Positions 15,828-25,383 of a stretch of DNA of 64,000 bases are shown here, piece after piece; the stretch's first letter is position 1, and each line of letters opens with the position of its first letter. Under the pieces are notes generated by a model. The model made no database searches and had not been told where the DNA came from. It worked only from the letters and a program-made list of their open reading frames with translations. This DNA comes from Dehalobacter sp. DCM (lineage in GTDB: Bacteria > Bacillota > Desulfitobacteriia > Desulfitobacteriales > Syntrophobotulaceae): contig NZ_CP092282.1 of the NCBI RefSeq assembly GCF_024972775.1, positions 1,302,001 through 1,366,000 of the forward strand, given 5' to 3'. The position numbers and the translations under genes are program-made.

Positions 15828-17504
15828 ATGAAAGTTGTGATTATCGGTGGTGTTGCGGCAGGTCCCAAGACGGCTGCGCGTTTAAGGAGATTAATGCCGG
15901 ATGCCGAAATTACCGTTATTGAGCAAGGTGACGTTATTTCTTACGGCTCCTGCGGATTACCTCTCTATATTGGCAACCTGGTTCCGGATATTATGGACCT
16001 CATGACGACATCCTCCGGCAGTGTCCGAGACCGTGAATTTTTTGCGGATACCAAAAATGTCAAAGTTCTTAATAATACCCGGGCTGAAGCAATCAACCGA
16101 GAGAAAAAATCAGCACGTATCCATAACCTTATTTCAGGGCAGCAGGAAGATTTCTCTTATGATTATTTGGTTCTGGCGACCGGAGCAAAACCTGTTGTTC
16201 CGAACATACCGGGAAAGGATCTTCCGGGAGTATTCAGTCTTCATCATCCGCAAGATGCGCAGGCTATTCGTGAATTGGTACGTGTAAAAAAAATCAAGCA
16301 CGTCACAATTATTGGTGCAGGTTTGATTGGGATGGAAGTAGCGGATGCATTAGCAGGACCCCGTTTGAAAGTAACAATCTGCGAAGCTTTGCCTCAAATT
16401 TTGCCGAAATTGCTGGATGCGGATATGGCAGCGATGGTGGAGCGGCAAGTCCGGGCAAAGGGCGTCGAAATATTTTTAGGGTCAGCCGTTCAATCGTTAA
16501 TTGCCGGAGAAGACGGCGCAGTGGCGAAAGTCAAAACAGCGACTGGCGAAATCGATACCGAGGCAGTCATTCTTGCGATCGGGATGCGGCCGGCAGTAGA
16601 GCTTGCCCGTGATGCCGGGTTAAGTATAGGAATTACCGGAGCGATCAAAGTGAATTCCCAGCTTCAGACGGATGATCCGTATATCTATGCGGGCGGCGAT
16701 TGTGTAGAAAATTTAGATCTCATAACAGGTGAGCCGATATACTCCCCGCTGGCATCGACGGCCAATAAGCATGGCAGAGTCATCGCCAATAATATCGCTG
16801 GTCAAACAACAGTATTTCCGGGCGTTAATAAAACATCGGTATTGCAATGTTTTGATTACAATATTGGACGCACAGGTTTAGGGGAAGATGAGGCTATCCA
16901 TAAGGGATTTGAAACCAGCACCGTCCTTATTTCGGGCTATGACGCAACGCATTATTTTCCGATGCATGACAAGGTAAAGGTAAAGCTAATCGCTGAGAAA
17001 AAGTCCGGAAAGATTTTGGGAGCTCAGGTACTTGGTGAAGGGGAAGTCATCAAACGTCTGGATGTTTTAGTAACGGCTATGAAATACGGCGCTGACCTGG
17101 AGGACGTAGCCAGTCTGGATTTGGGTTATGCACCACCGTTCTCCACAGCTATCGATTTAGTGGCTCATGCAGCCAATGCCTTGCAGAATAAAATCAAGGG
17201 TCTTGTTCCCAGTGTATCCACTCAAGAACTCATGATGATGTTGCAAAATAAAGAGAGTTTTCAATTTCTTGATATCCGTACTTGGGACGAAATTCAAAAC
17301 AAGCCAATCTCTTATGAGAATAAAATAGAAATACCCCTTAATGAACTTAATAAACGCTGGCCGGATTTACCAGCCAACCAAAAACTCATCACAGTATGCG
17401 AATTGGGGATCCGCGGGTTTGAGGCGGCTTGTTTGCTTAAGGGCAAAGGAATGAGTAATGTATTTTTTCTGGAAGGCGGAGTTTCTGCCTTGGCTTCGGA
17501 TTAA
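15828..17504 (+). CDS. CoA-disulfide/polysulfide reductase with C-terminal rhodanese domain
   Basis: A 558-aa flavoprotein. Residues 1-450 are the CoADR/NADH-oxidase type pyridine nucleotide-disulfide oxidoreductase (VIIGGVAAGPKTAARLRR FAD site; single redox Cys42 in SYGSCGLP; second dinucleotide site IIGAGLIGMEVADAL). Residues ~460-558 are a rhodanese domain with the sulfane-carrying Cys524 in VCELGIRG. This fusion is known as NAD(P)H-dependent persulfide/polysulfide reductase (Npsr, CoADR-Rhd). It could deliver or reduce sulfane sulfur for the Dsr pathway. Perfect GGAGGTG ribosome site. A ferredoxin gene follows 45 bp after its stop, then dsrA. Confidence 0.88.
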   Translation: MKVVIIGGVAAGPKTAARLRRLMPDAEITVIEQGDVISYGSCGLPLYIGNLVPDIMDLMTTSSGSVRDREFFADTKNVKVLNNTRAEAINREKKSARIHNLISGQQEDFSYDYLVLATGAKPVVPNIPGKDLPGVFSLHHPQDAQAIRELVRVKKIKHVTIIGAGLIGMEVADALAGPRLKVTICEALPQILPKLLDADMAAMVERQVRAKGVEIFLGSAVQSLIAGEDGAVAKVKTATGEIDTEAVILAIGMRPAVELARDAGLSIGITGAIKVNSQLQTDDPYIYAGGDCVENLDLITGEPIYSPLASTANKHGRVIANNIAGQTTVFPGVNKTSVLQCFDYNIGRTGLGEDEAIHKGFETSTVLISGYDATHYFPMHDKVKVKLIAEKKSGKILGAQVLGEGEVIKRLDVLVTAMKYGADLEDVASLDLGYAPPFSTAIDLVAHAANALQNKIKGLVPSVSTQELMMMLQNKESFQFLDIRTWDEIQNKPISYENKIEIPLNELNKRWPDLPANQKLITVCELGIRGFEAACLLKGKGMSNVFFLEGGVSALASD

Positions 17505-17549
17505 GTTAGTGTCGCTAATGATTATGTGTATCAGTTTGGAGGTGATTTT

Positions 17550-17738
17550 ATGTATATTGTTTCGATCAATGAAGATCTATGTTCAGGCTGCAATCAATGT
17601 GCACCGAATTGTCCGGCTAAAATACTTGGCTTTGAAGACGGAAAAGCTGTCATTACCGGTGACGACAGCGAATGCATGGGCTGTGAGTCCTGTGTCGTTG
17701 TTTGTCCGACAGAGGCAATTTCTATCATGGAAATTTAA
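17550..17738 (+). CDS. Ferredoxin, 2[4Fe-4S]
   Basis: A 62-aa bacterial-type ferredoxin with CSGCNQCAPNCP and CMGCESCVVVCP. The start is ATG 17550, with TTTGGAGGTG just upstream; an upstream in-frame codon would add a nonsense leader. It lies between the flavoprotein-rhodanese gene and dsrA in one tight cluster, so it may donate electrons to sulfite reductase or accept them from the flavoprotein. Confidence 0.93.
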   Translation: MYIVSINEDLCSGCNQCAPNCPAKILGFEDGKAVITGDDSECMGCESCVVVCPTEAISIMEI

Positions 17739-17776
17739 TTCAGTAAAAATTAAGAAATTGGAGGCAATACAATACC

Positions 17777-18970
17777 ATGACAGAGAAAAAAACACCCCAA
17801 ATGGATGAATTGGAAAATGGAAAATGGCCTAGTTTTGTAACGGAAATAAAAAAGGCTGCCGTAAAAAACCCTGCCGCAGAAGAACTTCTTCAACTTTTAG
17901 AGAAATCCTACGAGGATAAAATCGGCCACTGGAAACACGGAGGAATCGTCGGGGTCAGAGGGTACGGCGGCGGTGTCATCGGGCGTTATACGGACGTTCC
18001 GGAAGAATTCCCGCATTTGGCCGAATTCCATACCATGCGTTTAAGTGCACCTTCAGCCTGGTTTTACAATACCAAGACACTGCGGAGGATTTGTGATATC
18101 TGGGAAAAGCACGGAAGCGGGCTCACTAATTTCCATGGATCTACCGGAGATATTATTATGTTAGGGATGAACACGGAACATATCCAGCCTGCTTTTGACG
18201 ATTTTTCTGAGGCAGGGATCGACCTTGGGGGATCCGGATCCTGTTTGAGATCACCCAGCTGTTGTGTCGGTCCTGCTCGTTGCCAGAATGCCTGCTATGA
18301 TACGTTAGAAGCCTGTTACAACATCACAAATGAATATCAGGATGAACTGCATCGTCCGATGTGGCCCTATAAATTCAAATTTAAGTTTTCCGGCTGCGCG
18401 AATGATTGCACAGCCTCGATCGCCCGTTCGGACTGTTCGGTTATTGGGACGTGGAGAGATTCTATCATTATCGACCAGGAAGCTGTGAAGCAATACGCCG
18501 CGGAGGGCATGAATATTCAGGAGCGCGTCTGCGACAAATGCCCGACCCGCGCTTTGAAATTCAACCATGATACCAAAGAACTCGCTGTCATCGCGGAAGA
18601 TTGCTCGCGCTGCATGCACTGCATCAATGTTATGCCGAAAGCGGTCAAACCTGGCAAGGAAAAAGGCGCAACGATTCTGCTCGGCGGAAAATCCACGATC
18701 GTACAGTCTGCATTTATGTCTTGGGTTATCGTACCATTTATGAAAATGGAAAACGAAGACGATTATGCCGAATTTAAAGACATGATGGCTCGTATTTGGG
18801 AATGGTGGGATGAAAACGGTAAAACACGTGAGCGCATCGGTGAGACTGTTTATCGTCTGGGTATGGGTAGGTTCCTGCGCGAAGTTGGTCTGCCGCCTGT
18901 TCCGCAAATGGTATTCCGCCCGCGTGCTAATCCGTACGTCTTCTGGCAAAAAGACGAGATCATTGAATAG
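17777..18970 (+). CDS. dsrA: Dissimilatory sulfite reductase, alpha subunit
   Basis: The alpha subunit of the siroheme enzyme that reduces sulfite with DsrC as co-substrate; 397 aa. The siroheme-[4Fe-4S] ligands are visible as Cys156-x5-Cys162 (CLRSPSC, then [10 protein letters not shown]) and Cys207-x3-Cys211 (CANDC). The inserted ferredoxin domain has Cys252/Cys255 and CSRCMHC at 276-282. AATTGGAGG ribosome site. dsrB follows 67 bp downstream. Cytoplasmic. Identity is certain at the family level. The reductive type is supported by dsrD and by the absence of dsrEFH or dsrL. Confidence 0.97.
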   Translation: MTEKKTPQMDELENGKWPSFVTEIKKAAVKNPAAEELLQLLEKSYEDKIGHWKHGGIVGVRGYGGGVIGRYTDVPEEFPHLAEFHTMRLSAPSAWFYNTKTLRRICDIWEKHGSGLTNFHGSTGDIIMLGMNTEHIQPAFDDFSEAGIDLGGSGSCLRSPSCCVGPARCQNACYDTLEACYNITNEYQDELHRPMWPYKFKFKFSGCANDCTASIARSDCSVIGTWRDSIIIDQEAVKQYAAEGMNIQERVCDKCPTRALKFNHDTKELAVIAEDCSRCMHCINVMPKAVKPGKEKGATILLGGKSTIVQSAFMSWVIVPFMKMENEDDYAEFKDMMARIWEWWDENGKTRERIGETVYRLGMGRFLREVGLPPVPQMVFRPRANPYVFWQKDEIIE

Positions 18971-19037
18971 TGTTTTTTAATGATCCGAGTCATTTGTTGC
19001 GGCTCTCGAAAATTATATGAAAAGGTGGAACTTGAAA

Positions 19038-20096
19038 ATGGCAAAACTCGATCAAGGCCCAATAAATTATAAAGATATGCTTCCTCCGATCATTGCGGAG
19101 AATTATGGCCAATGGCAATATCATGAGATTCCCCGTCCGGGTTTGCTGAAGCATGTTGCGGAAAGCGGCGCGGAATTATACAGTGTTCGGGTCGGATCGC
19201 CACGCTTGGTAAGTCTCGATTTTGTTCGGGAAATCTGCGATATAGCGGATACTTTTTGTGACGGTTATCTCCGTTTTACCAGCCGGAATAATGTGGAGTT
19301 TCTTGTTTCCGATCCGACGAAAGTCGAGCCTCTAATTGCAGAATTAGAAGCGAAAGGATTCCCTGTCGGCGGTACTGGCGCAGCTCTCGGCAATATTGTT
19401 CACACCCAGGGATGGGTCCATTGCCATACCCCTGCGACGGACGCTTCTGGGGTCGTTAAAGCGGTCATGGATGATCTTTTTGAATATTTTGGTTCGATGA
19501 AACTTCCGTCAAAATTACGGGTCGGATTAGCTTGCTGCCTTAATATGTGCGGGGCCGCGCATTGCAGTGATCTTGCTATTGTTGGTGTCCATCGGACCGT
19601 TCCCCGGATTAATCATGAGAAGATCAGAAAGGGAACTGAGATCCCCAGTCTGGTTGCCAGCTGTCCTACCGGCGCGATTCGTCCGGATCCGAAAAATAAG
19701 AGTGTTATTGTTCACGAAGAAAAATGCATGTATTGCGGAAACTGCTATACAATGGCTCCGGGGATGGAAATCATGGATGCCAAGAATGACGGCTGCGCGA
19801 TCCTGGTGGGTGGAAAAGTCTCCAACGCCCGGACAAATCCCAGTTTCTCCCGGATGGTTATCCCCTTCCTCCCCAATAATCCGCCGCGCTGGCCGGAAGT
19901 TACCGCTGCAGTTCGGAATATTGTTGAGACATGGATTGTCAACGGTCGCAAAGGAGAACGCCTGGGAGAATGGATTGAACGGATCGGCTGGGAAAAGTTC
20001 TTTACGCTTACCGGTATTCCATTCTCAGATAAGCTGATTGATGATTACATCTTCTCCAGAGAAACCTTCCGCACCTCAGCCACATTTAAGTATTAA
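19038..20096 (+). CDS. dsrB: Dissimilatory sulfite reductase, beta subunit
   Basis: Beta subunit, 352 aa from the ATG at 19038 ([11 protein letters not shown]), with AAAAGGTGG upstream; an earlier ATG at 19017 would overlap that ribosome site. Family motifs: [26 protein letters not shown], the cluster segment [11 protein letters not shown] (~167-176), and a ferredoxin domain CMYCGNC near 230. It forms the alpha2beta2 DsrAB core with the preceding gene. The last codons precede dsrD by 31 bp. Confidence 0.97.
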   Translation: MAKLDQGPINYKDMLPPIIAENYGQWQYHEIPRPGLLKHVAESGAELYSVRVGSPRLVSLDFVREICDIADTFCDGYLRFTSRNNVEFLVSDPTKVEPLIAELEAKGFPVGGTGAALGNIVHTQGWVHCHTPATDASGVVKAVMDDLFEYFGSMKLPSKLRVGLACCLNMCGAAHCSDLAIVGVHRTVPRINHEKIRKGTEIPSLVASCPTGAIRPDPKNKSVIVHEEKCMYCGNCYTMAPGMEIMDAKNDGCAILVGGKVSNARTNPSFSRMVIPFLPNNPPRWPEVTAAVRNIVETWIVNGRKGERLGEWIERIGWEKFFTLTGIPFSDKLIDDYIFSRETFRTSATFKY

Positions 20097-20127
20097 TCAT
20101 GAACGCTTGGAAAGGGGGACTTTTGTC

Positions 20128-20349
20128 ATGGAAAAAGGTCCTGCAAACCCTATTATCAAAGAAAAGGTCGTCGCTTATCTGCATACGGTTCAAATGGCTA
20201 AGAGCAAAGATGTTGCTGCCGCTATTGGGGAAAAGAAAGCAGACGTCGATCTTGCAGCGAAAGAACTGGCGATAGAAGATGTCATTGAGTATTTATATAT
20301 CACCACAAGTTTTCTGGCGATTAAAGGTAAAGTCGGCACACCGGAATAG
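20128..20349 (+). CDS. dsrD: DsrD, small dissimilatory sulfite reductase activator
   Basis: A 73-aa winged-helix-like protein (MEKGPANPIIKEKVVAYLH...). DsrD is a marker of reductive, not oxidative, Dsr pathways and acts as an allosteric activator of DsrAB. Start ATG 20128 with AAAGGGGGAC upstream; the frame is open further upstream but overlaps dsrB without a ribosome site. A stable hairpin overlaps its stop codon. Confidence 0.92.
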   Translation: MEKGPANPIIKEKVVAYLHTVQMAKSKDVAAAIGEKKADVDLAAKELAIEDVIEYLYITTSFLAIKGKVGTPE

Positions 20350-20362
20350 GCCTCCGGTGTGC
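20336..20362 (+). promoter_or_regulatory. Intercistronic hairpin over the dsrD stop codon
   Basis: Perfect 10-bp stem GCACACCGGA...TCCGGTGTGC with the TAG of dsrD in the loop and no T-run after it. It is probably an mRNA-processing or stability element setting DsrABD apart from DsrMK. A weak terminator is possible. Confidence 0.55.
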
Positions 20363-20395
20363 AGGCCAAATATCTAAATTGAGAGGAAGAATGGC

Positions 20396-21121
20396 ATGAA
20401 TATCCTCTTTGGAGTGGTAATTCCATATGTTGTCATTGTTTTATTCCTGGTTGGTATGATCCTGCGCGTTATAGCCTGGTTGAAAATACCAATCCCGTTT
20501 AAACTAACGCTTTTTCCCGCTCCGAAAAACAGGGGTGGGGCTGCAGTTGATCTGGTTAAAGAAAGCGTTGGCTTCAAAACGCTGTGGAGAGGGAATAAAA
20601 ATCTGTGGTTTATGTCCTGGCTATTCCATATCTCTTTAGCCTTCATCCTGATCGGTCATTTTTTTGGCATCGGTTTTTTGGGCCAGCAATTCATTCTGTT
20701 TGGTGCAAGTTCTGAAGAGAGCATGCGTTTGTCGGTTTTGTTTGGAACCTATGCCGGGGTCGCGTTATTATTAGGATTAATGCTTTTGGCCATTCGCCGC
20801 ACCGCATCTCCGACCTTGCGTTTTATTTCATCGTTTGCCGATTATTTCGTCTTAGTTCTGTTACTCGGCATTGTCGGCAGCGGGATGTATATGCGGCTGT
20901 TTCATGAAATCACGTATGAGGCTGTGCAAAGTTACCTGCTCGGGCTCATCACCTTCCACCCGGTTCCATTACCGGATAATACGGCGTTTGTCTTTCATTT
21001 CACTGTTGTCCAGCTGCTTTTGCTTTATTTTCCATATTCCAAGCTTGTCCATTCCTGTGGGATTTTCTTTAGCCGCTGGTTGATTGTCAGACCGCACGAA
21101 AGACAGGTGACGTTGAAATGA
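20396..21121 (+). CDS. dsrM: DsrM, membrane cytochrome b of the DsrMK complex
   Basis: A 241-aa integral membrane protein with about five helices, nitrate reductase gamma-like (SWLFHISLAFILIGHF; LVHSCGIFFSRW). It oxidises menaquinol and passes electrons to DsrK. GAGAGGAAG ribosome site. Its end overlaps dsrK by four bases (ATGA), indicating translational coupling. dsrJOP are absent, as known for Gram-positive sulfate reducers. A second, longer homologue lies at 13260. Confidence 0.9.
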   Translation: MNILFGVVIPYVVIVLFLVGMILRVIAWLKIPIPFKLTLFPAPKNRGGAAVDLVKESVGFKTLWRGNKNLWFMSWLFHISLAFILIGHFFGIGFLGQQFILFGASSEESMRLSVLFGTYAGVALLLGLMLLAIRRTASPTLRFISSFADYFVLVLLLGIVGSGMYMRLFHEITYEAVQSYLLGLITFHPVPLPDNTAFVFHFTVVQLLLLYFPYSKLVHSCGIFFSRWLIVRPHERQVTLK

Positions 21122-22464
21122 GTGAGAAGGTAAGGATTCCGTACGAAACAAAAGAAAAAGACCTGAAGGATATGTTTTTGTATCCGGTAGCAGTGGAAGA
21201 TCAGCCAAGGGCTGCGATCACGCTGCTTGGCGAAATGCTCAAATATAAAAGGTCGTTAAAATTGTACCTGGATGTTTGTACGCACTGTGGGGCGTGCGTG
21301 GAACAATGCCATTCTTATCTCGGGACTAAGGACCCCTACAACATGCCCGTCGCCCGTGTAGATTTGGTCCGCAGCATCTATAAGAAAGTATTTGGTCCGG
21401 GTCCATCCTTCTTAAGGGACTGGGACGGGGCGAAAGCAATAAGTCAGGAAACCATTGACCTCTGGTACACGTACTTTCATCAATGTAACCAATGCCGTCG
21501 CTGTGCAATGTTCTGCCCCAAAGGTATTGATACCGCAGAGGTGACGATAGCCATACGTGAGATTCTGGCTCATCTGGGCCTCGTCAGCAGGTTCCATGCC
21601 GGAATTGTCAAGAATATGAATAAAACGGGCAATAATATGGGCACACCGCATCCTGCCATTATGGATGGGATTGAGTTTTTGGAAGAAGAACTGAAAGAAG
21701 AAACCGGATTAGATATCCCGATTCCCATGGATCAAGAAGGTGCTGAAGTTCTCTTTAACCCCTCGTCATCCGACCTCTTTAACAATACTGACGGTTTGAT
21801 GGCCGTTGCGAAAATATTCTATAAGGCGGGGGTATCCTGGACACTAAGCTCACAGATAACTGAAACAGCCAATTTCGGGTTATTCTTCCACGAACCGACA
21901 TTGCGAGAGCACAGCCGTCGTTTGGTTATGGCGGGGAAAGAACTTGGTGTCAAAAGACTGGTTGCCGGTGAATGCGGTCACGGTTGGAGGACCTGGCGCA
22001 TGTTCACCCAGACCCTCAATGGGCCGCTGCCCTTTCCGGTTCTGCATTTATTTGAAGAGGTTCTGGGTTATTATCGTGCTGGCAGGATCCAATTCGATAA
22101 AACAAAGAATCCGGAAGTCGTAACCTATCATGACCCGTGCAACTATGCGCGTGCCGGGGATCTGATCCAACAGCCGAGAGAACTTTTAGCTGCATGTGTT
22201 CAAAATTTCAAGGAGATGACCCCAACGGCCCAATACAGTTTTTGCTGCGGCGGCGGTTCAGGAATCCTGATGGATGAGGCGAAAGATATTCGGATGGCCT
22301 TAGGACAACCCAAAGCGGAGTGTGTCCGAAGTACCGGAGCGGAAATTCTCTGTGCACCCTGCGCGATTTGTAAAGCGCAGCTTCCCGACGTGATGAAACA
22401 TCACAAGGTGGATGTCAAAGTCAAAGGTTTAAGTGATCTTTTAGGACGGGCGCTTATATTGTAG
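21118..22464 (+). CDS. dsrK: DsrK, HdrD-like Fe-S subunit of the DsrMK complex
   Basis: A 448-aa protein with two ferredoxin motifs (Cys54/57/60/64; Cys123/126/129/133) and the CCG cysteines (HDPCNYARAG; FCCGGGSG; CAPCAICK) that hold the catalytic [4Fe-4S] cluster. It is thought to reduce the DsrC trisulfide released by DsrAB with quinol electrons from DsrM. The start overlaps the dsrM stop. dsrC follows 55 bp downstream. Confidence 0.93.
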   Translation: MSEKVRIPYETKEKDLKDMFLYPVAVEDQPRAAITLLGEMLKYKRSLKLYLDVCTHCGACVEQCHSYLGTKDPYNMPVARVDLVRSIYKKVFGPGPSFLRDWDGAKAISQETIDLWYTYFHQCNQCRRCAMFCPKGIDTAEVTIAIREILAHLGLVSRFHAGIVKNMNKTGNNMGTPHPAIMDGIEFLEEELKEETGLDIPIPMDQEGAEVLFNPSSSDLFNNTDGLMAVAKIFYKAGVSWTLSSQITETANFGLFFHEPTLREHSRRLVMAGKELGVKRLVAGECGHGWRTWRMFTQTLNGPLPFPVLHLFEEVLGYYRAGRIQFDKTKNPEVVTYHDPCNYARAGDLIQQPRELLAACVQNFKEMTPTAQYSFCCGGGSGILMDEAKDIRMALGQPKAECVRSTGAEILCAPCAICKAQLPDVMKHHKVDVKVKGLSDLLGRALIL

Positions 22465-22519
22465 CTTCTTTATCTAGCGCTGAATAATACAATTAAATGA
22501 TTTATGGAGGTAAAACATT

Positions 22520-22837
22520 ATGGCAGAGTTAAATGTTAATGGCGTCGTTATTGCATTGGACGAAGACGGTTTTATGGAAGATGGCGATTTGTGGAATCCT
22601 GATGTAGCCCTTGCTCTGGCTCACACGGAAGAGGTTGAAGAGCTTACTGATGAACATTGGGTAATTATTAATTACTTGCGCGATTACTATCAAAAGTTTG
22701 GTGTCGCGCCAATGATCCGTAAAATTACCAAAGAGACAAAAATTGATCTGAAAAGAATATATGAGCTTTACCCAAGCGGTCCTGCTAAAGGTGCTTGTAA
22801 AGTTGCGGGACTGATGAAGCCGACTGGTTGCGTATAA
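22520..22837 (+). CDS. dsrC: DsrC, sulfur-carrier co-substrate of DsrAB
   Basis: A 105-aa TusE/DsrC-family protein with the complete C-terminal arm: two conserved cysteines, Cys93 and the penultimate Cys104, ten residues apart (GACKVAGLMKPTGCV). This pair forms the trisulfide with sulfite-derived sulfur, so this is a true DsrC and not a TusE- or regulator-type homologue. TATGGAGG ribosome site. It lies between dsrK and dsrN. Confidence 0.96.
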   Translation: MAELNVNGVVIALDEDGFMEDGDLWNPDVALALAHTEEVEELTDEHWVIINYLRDYYQKFGVAPMIRKITKETKIDLKRIYELYPSGPAKGACKVAGLMKPTGCV

Positions 22838-22840
22838 ACA

Positions 22841-24277
22841 ATGAACGCCCAACATACAAAAATGGTTAATCGTCTTGTAATAGCTGCACCCCAAGGGCGG
22901 ACCGGCAAAACGACAATAACCTTGGGACTTCTGCGTGCATTTCGCCGCAGGGGTCTCAAGGTTCAGCCATTTAAAAAAGGACCGGATTACATTGACCCCA
23001 GCTGGTTGTCAGCTGCCGCAGGTATGGCCTGCCGTAATCTGGACGCTTATTTTATGGAGCCGGAAACAATCTGTAAGTCAGTTTTTATGGCAAAGGATAA
23101 TTGTAATTTAGCCATTATTGAAGGCGCGATGGGCTTGTATGACGGCCTTGACCTTGCCGGCAGCAGTTCTACTGCCGAGATCGCCAAAATAACCCGAACA
23201 CCGGTTGTCTTAGTACTTGACGCTTCACGCATGACACGCAGTGCCGCGGCCATTGTCTTGGGGTGTCAGCATTTTGACCCTCAGGTAAATATTTGCGGCG
23301 TTATTTTAAATAAAGTTAGCAGGCTCCGCCATGAAACAATCTTAAGGGAAGCGATTGAAACTTTTTGCCATGTCCCTGTCTTAGGGGCAATCCCCAAAGA
23401 TACAGGTTTAAATATTCCGGATAGACACCTTGGACTTATTACTCAGGGGGAGAGTAATGAAAGCGACCGGTTGTTGGATTACTTTGCAGATATTATCAGC
23501 ATGAATGTTGACTTGGATAGTGTGTACCAAATAGCAGCTTCCCAACCTGGAGCAATCATATACGATGCCAATGACACATTACCACAAATTACTCCGATTA
23601 ATGAACGTCAAAAAACGGTTAAGATCGGGGTACTAAGGGACAAGGTCTTTAGTTTTTATTACCCGGAAAATATAAACGAATTGGTCCGGTTGGGTGCGCA
23701 GATTATAGAGATTGACAGTCTTACTGAGCCTAGCTTACCGGCAGATCTGGATGCGCTTTATATTGGCGGTGGATTTCCTGAAGTATTTGCGGCTGATCTG
23801 GAAAAAAATGATGCTTTTCGCATAGCAATAAAAGAGGCTGTGGAATCATACCTGCCGGTTTATGCCGAGTGTGGTGGGCTCATGTATCTGGGACGTTCCA
23901 TGACGGTTAATGAACAAACGCACAGCATGGTTGGTGCTTTACCCTTCGATGTTATAATGGAAGCAAAGCCGCAGGGTCACGGATATACTTTGCTCGAAGC
24001 TGCTGAGTCTAATCTATGGTTTGATCCCGGAACAACGATAAAAGGCCATGAATTTCATAATTCGCGTTTGATCGATTTGGATCCGGCTATAGCCTTCGCT
24101 TGCGAAGTCAAACGGGGTAATGGGATTGACGGCTTTCATGATGGCATCATCTATAAGGGCGTATTTGCTTCGTATAATCACCTGCATGCCTATGGAAATC
24201 CTCAATGGGCAAAACACTTTGTCAGTAATGCAATGAATTACCGTTCAGCTAAACATTTGCAAGAAGTATTAGGCTAG
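22841..24277 (+). CDS. dsrN: DsrN, cobyrinate a,c-diamide synthase-like siroheme amidase
   Basis: A 478-aa glutamine-dependent amidotransferase of the CbiA/CobB family: N-terminal P-loop (APQGRTGKTTITLGL), a central dethiobiotin synthetase-like domain, and a C-terminal class I GATase domain with the Cys of YAECGGLMYLG. Within dsr operons this gene is called dsrN and amidates siroheme to siroamide for DsrAB. A CbiA role in B12 synthesis is possible, but no other cob/cbi genes are here. It begins 3 bp after the dsrC stop with no clear ribosome site of its own, implying coupled translation. Confidence 0.88.
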   Translation: MNAQHTKMVNRLVIAAPQGRTGKTTITLGLLRAFRRRGLKVQPFKKGPDYIDPSWLSAAAGMACRNLDAYFMEPETICKSVFMAKDNCNLAIIEGAMGLYDGLDLAGSSSTAEIAKITRTPVVLVLDASRMTRSAAAIVLGCQHFDPQVNICGVILNKVSRLRHETILREAIETFCHVPVLGAIPKDTGLNIPDRHLGLITQGESNESDRLLDYFADIISMNVDLDSVYQIAASQPGAIIYDANDTLPQITPINERQKTVKIGVLRDKVFSFYYPENINELVRLGAQIIEIDSLTEPSLPADLDALYIGGGFPEVFAADLEKNDAFRIAIKEAVESYLPVYAECGGLMYLGRSMTVNEQTHSMVGALPFDVIMEAKPQGHGYTLLEAAESNLWFDPGTTIKGHEFHNSRLIDLDPAIAFACEVKRGNGIDGFHDGIIYKGVFASYNHLHAYGNPQWAKHFVSNAMNYRSAKHLQEVLG

Positions 24278-24398
24278 GCTTCCTACCGCTGATAGCCATT
24301 GCATTGCCGTGGTAAATTAACCTGTTATCAGGTATACTTAAAGAGAATTCAGACAAAGGAATAGCTTCTTGGGTATTATCGATAGGGGGAAGTAGGTT

Positions 24399-25337
24399 AT
24401 GTGGGAACAGCAGTTTCTTGTATTTAAAGAGGTTGCCGAAACAAGAAATATTACCCTTGCCGCCAAACGGCTTCATATGAGTCAACCAAGCATCAGCATT
24501 CAGATCCAAAATTTGGAGAGCCAATATGGAGCCAAATTTTTGGAGCGGACAAACAAAGGGGTAACCCTTACCCATGCCGGCAAGATCTTTTATCAATATA
24601 TTTGTCAGGTGATCCAAGTCATGAAAGAAGCGGGAGAGAAAATCGCTGATTTGACTGAGGATAAGCGCGGAATGATTTATATCGGAGCGACCTTAACTAT
24701 CGGCGAATATTTGTTGCCGCATATTCTGGGTTACCTGTATCGAATTCGGCCCGATATCGATTTCAAGGCTAAAATTGCCAATACCGAAATCATCGCCCAA
24801 GATGTGATTGAAAAAAAGATTCACATCGGCTTAGTCGAAGGCCCTGTTCCTCAGAACCCGGAACTGGTTGTCGAAAGTTTTTGGCAGGATGAGCTCGTTG
24901 TGGTTGTACCTTATCATCATCCATGGGCTTCACGTTCGAGTGTGACGCTTACTGAGTTGTCGATGGAAAGAATGATAACTCGCGAACAGGGATCCGGGAC
25001 CCGTAAGGTTATGGAAATGGCCCTGGAAGAAAGAGGGATAGATCCGGATGAACTAAATATCACCATGGAACTCGGCAGCACACAGGCAGTAAAGCAAGTT
25101 GTCTCAGCCGGACTTGGCATCACGATCATATCAGCATTGACTGTCGCTCAAGAGTGTAATCAGAAGATTTTAAAAGCGATCAGGATTCAAGGCTGCCCTT
25201 TATATCGGCCTTTAAATATTCTGACCCACGCTCAGACCTATCAGACGAAAGAGGAACGTTATTTTATTGACTTTTTGCATAACCGGGAACAGCTTACGGA
25301 CATTCTCCAAGCCAATACTGCGAAGGATGAACCTTGA
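24399..25337 (+). CDS. LysR regulator, CysL/CysB-like
   Basis: A 312-aa LysR-type regulator: HTH at ~1-60 (ITLAAKRLHMSQPSISIQIQNLE) and an effector domain from ~90. The GTGTRKVMEMAL-like segment (REQGSGTRKVMEMAL) and overall shape resemble CysL (YwfK) type activators of assimilatory sulfite reductase genes. AGGGGGAAG precedes ATG 24399. Directly downstream of dsrN and on the same strand, it is a candidate regulator of the dsr cluster. The sequence alone does not prove this. Confidence 0.85.
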   Translation: MWEQQFLVFKEVAETRNITLAAKRLHMSQPSISIQIQNLESQYGAKFLERTNKGVTLTHAGKIFYQYICQVIQVMKEAGEKIADLTEDKRGMIYIGATLTIGEYLLPHILGYLYRIRPDIDFKAKIANTEIIAQDVIEKKIHIGLVEGPVPQNPELVVESFWQDELVVVVPYHHPWASRSSVTLTELSMERMITREQGSGTRKVMEMALEERGIDPDELNITMELGSTQAVKQVVSAGLGITIISALTVAQECNQKILKAIRIQGCPLYRPLNILTHAQTYQTKEERYFIDFLHNREQLTDILQANTAKDEP

Positions 25338-25383
25338 GCTGACCGAGTAGACGATAGAAAATATCAATAGAGGAGTGAAGAAG

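Noticed and set aside
18305-18949. 214-codon antisense frame opposite dsrA
   Set aside because: A codon-usage shadow of dsrA; the sense product has all siroheme and cluster motifs.
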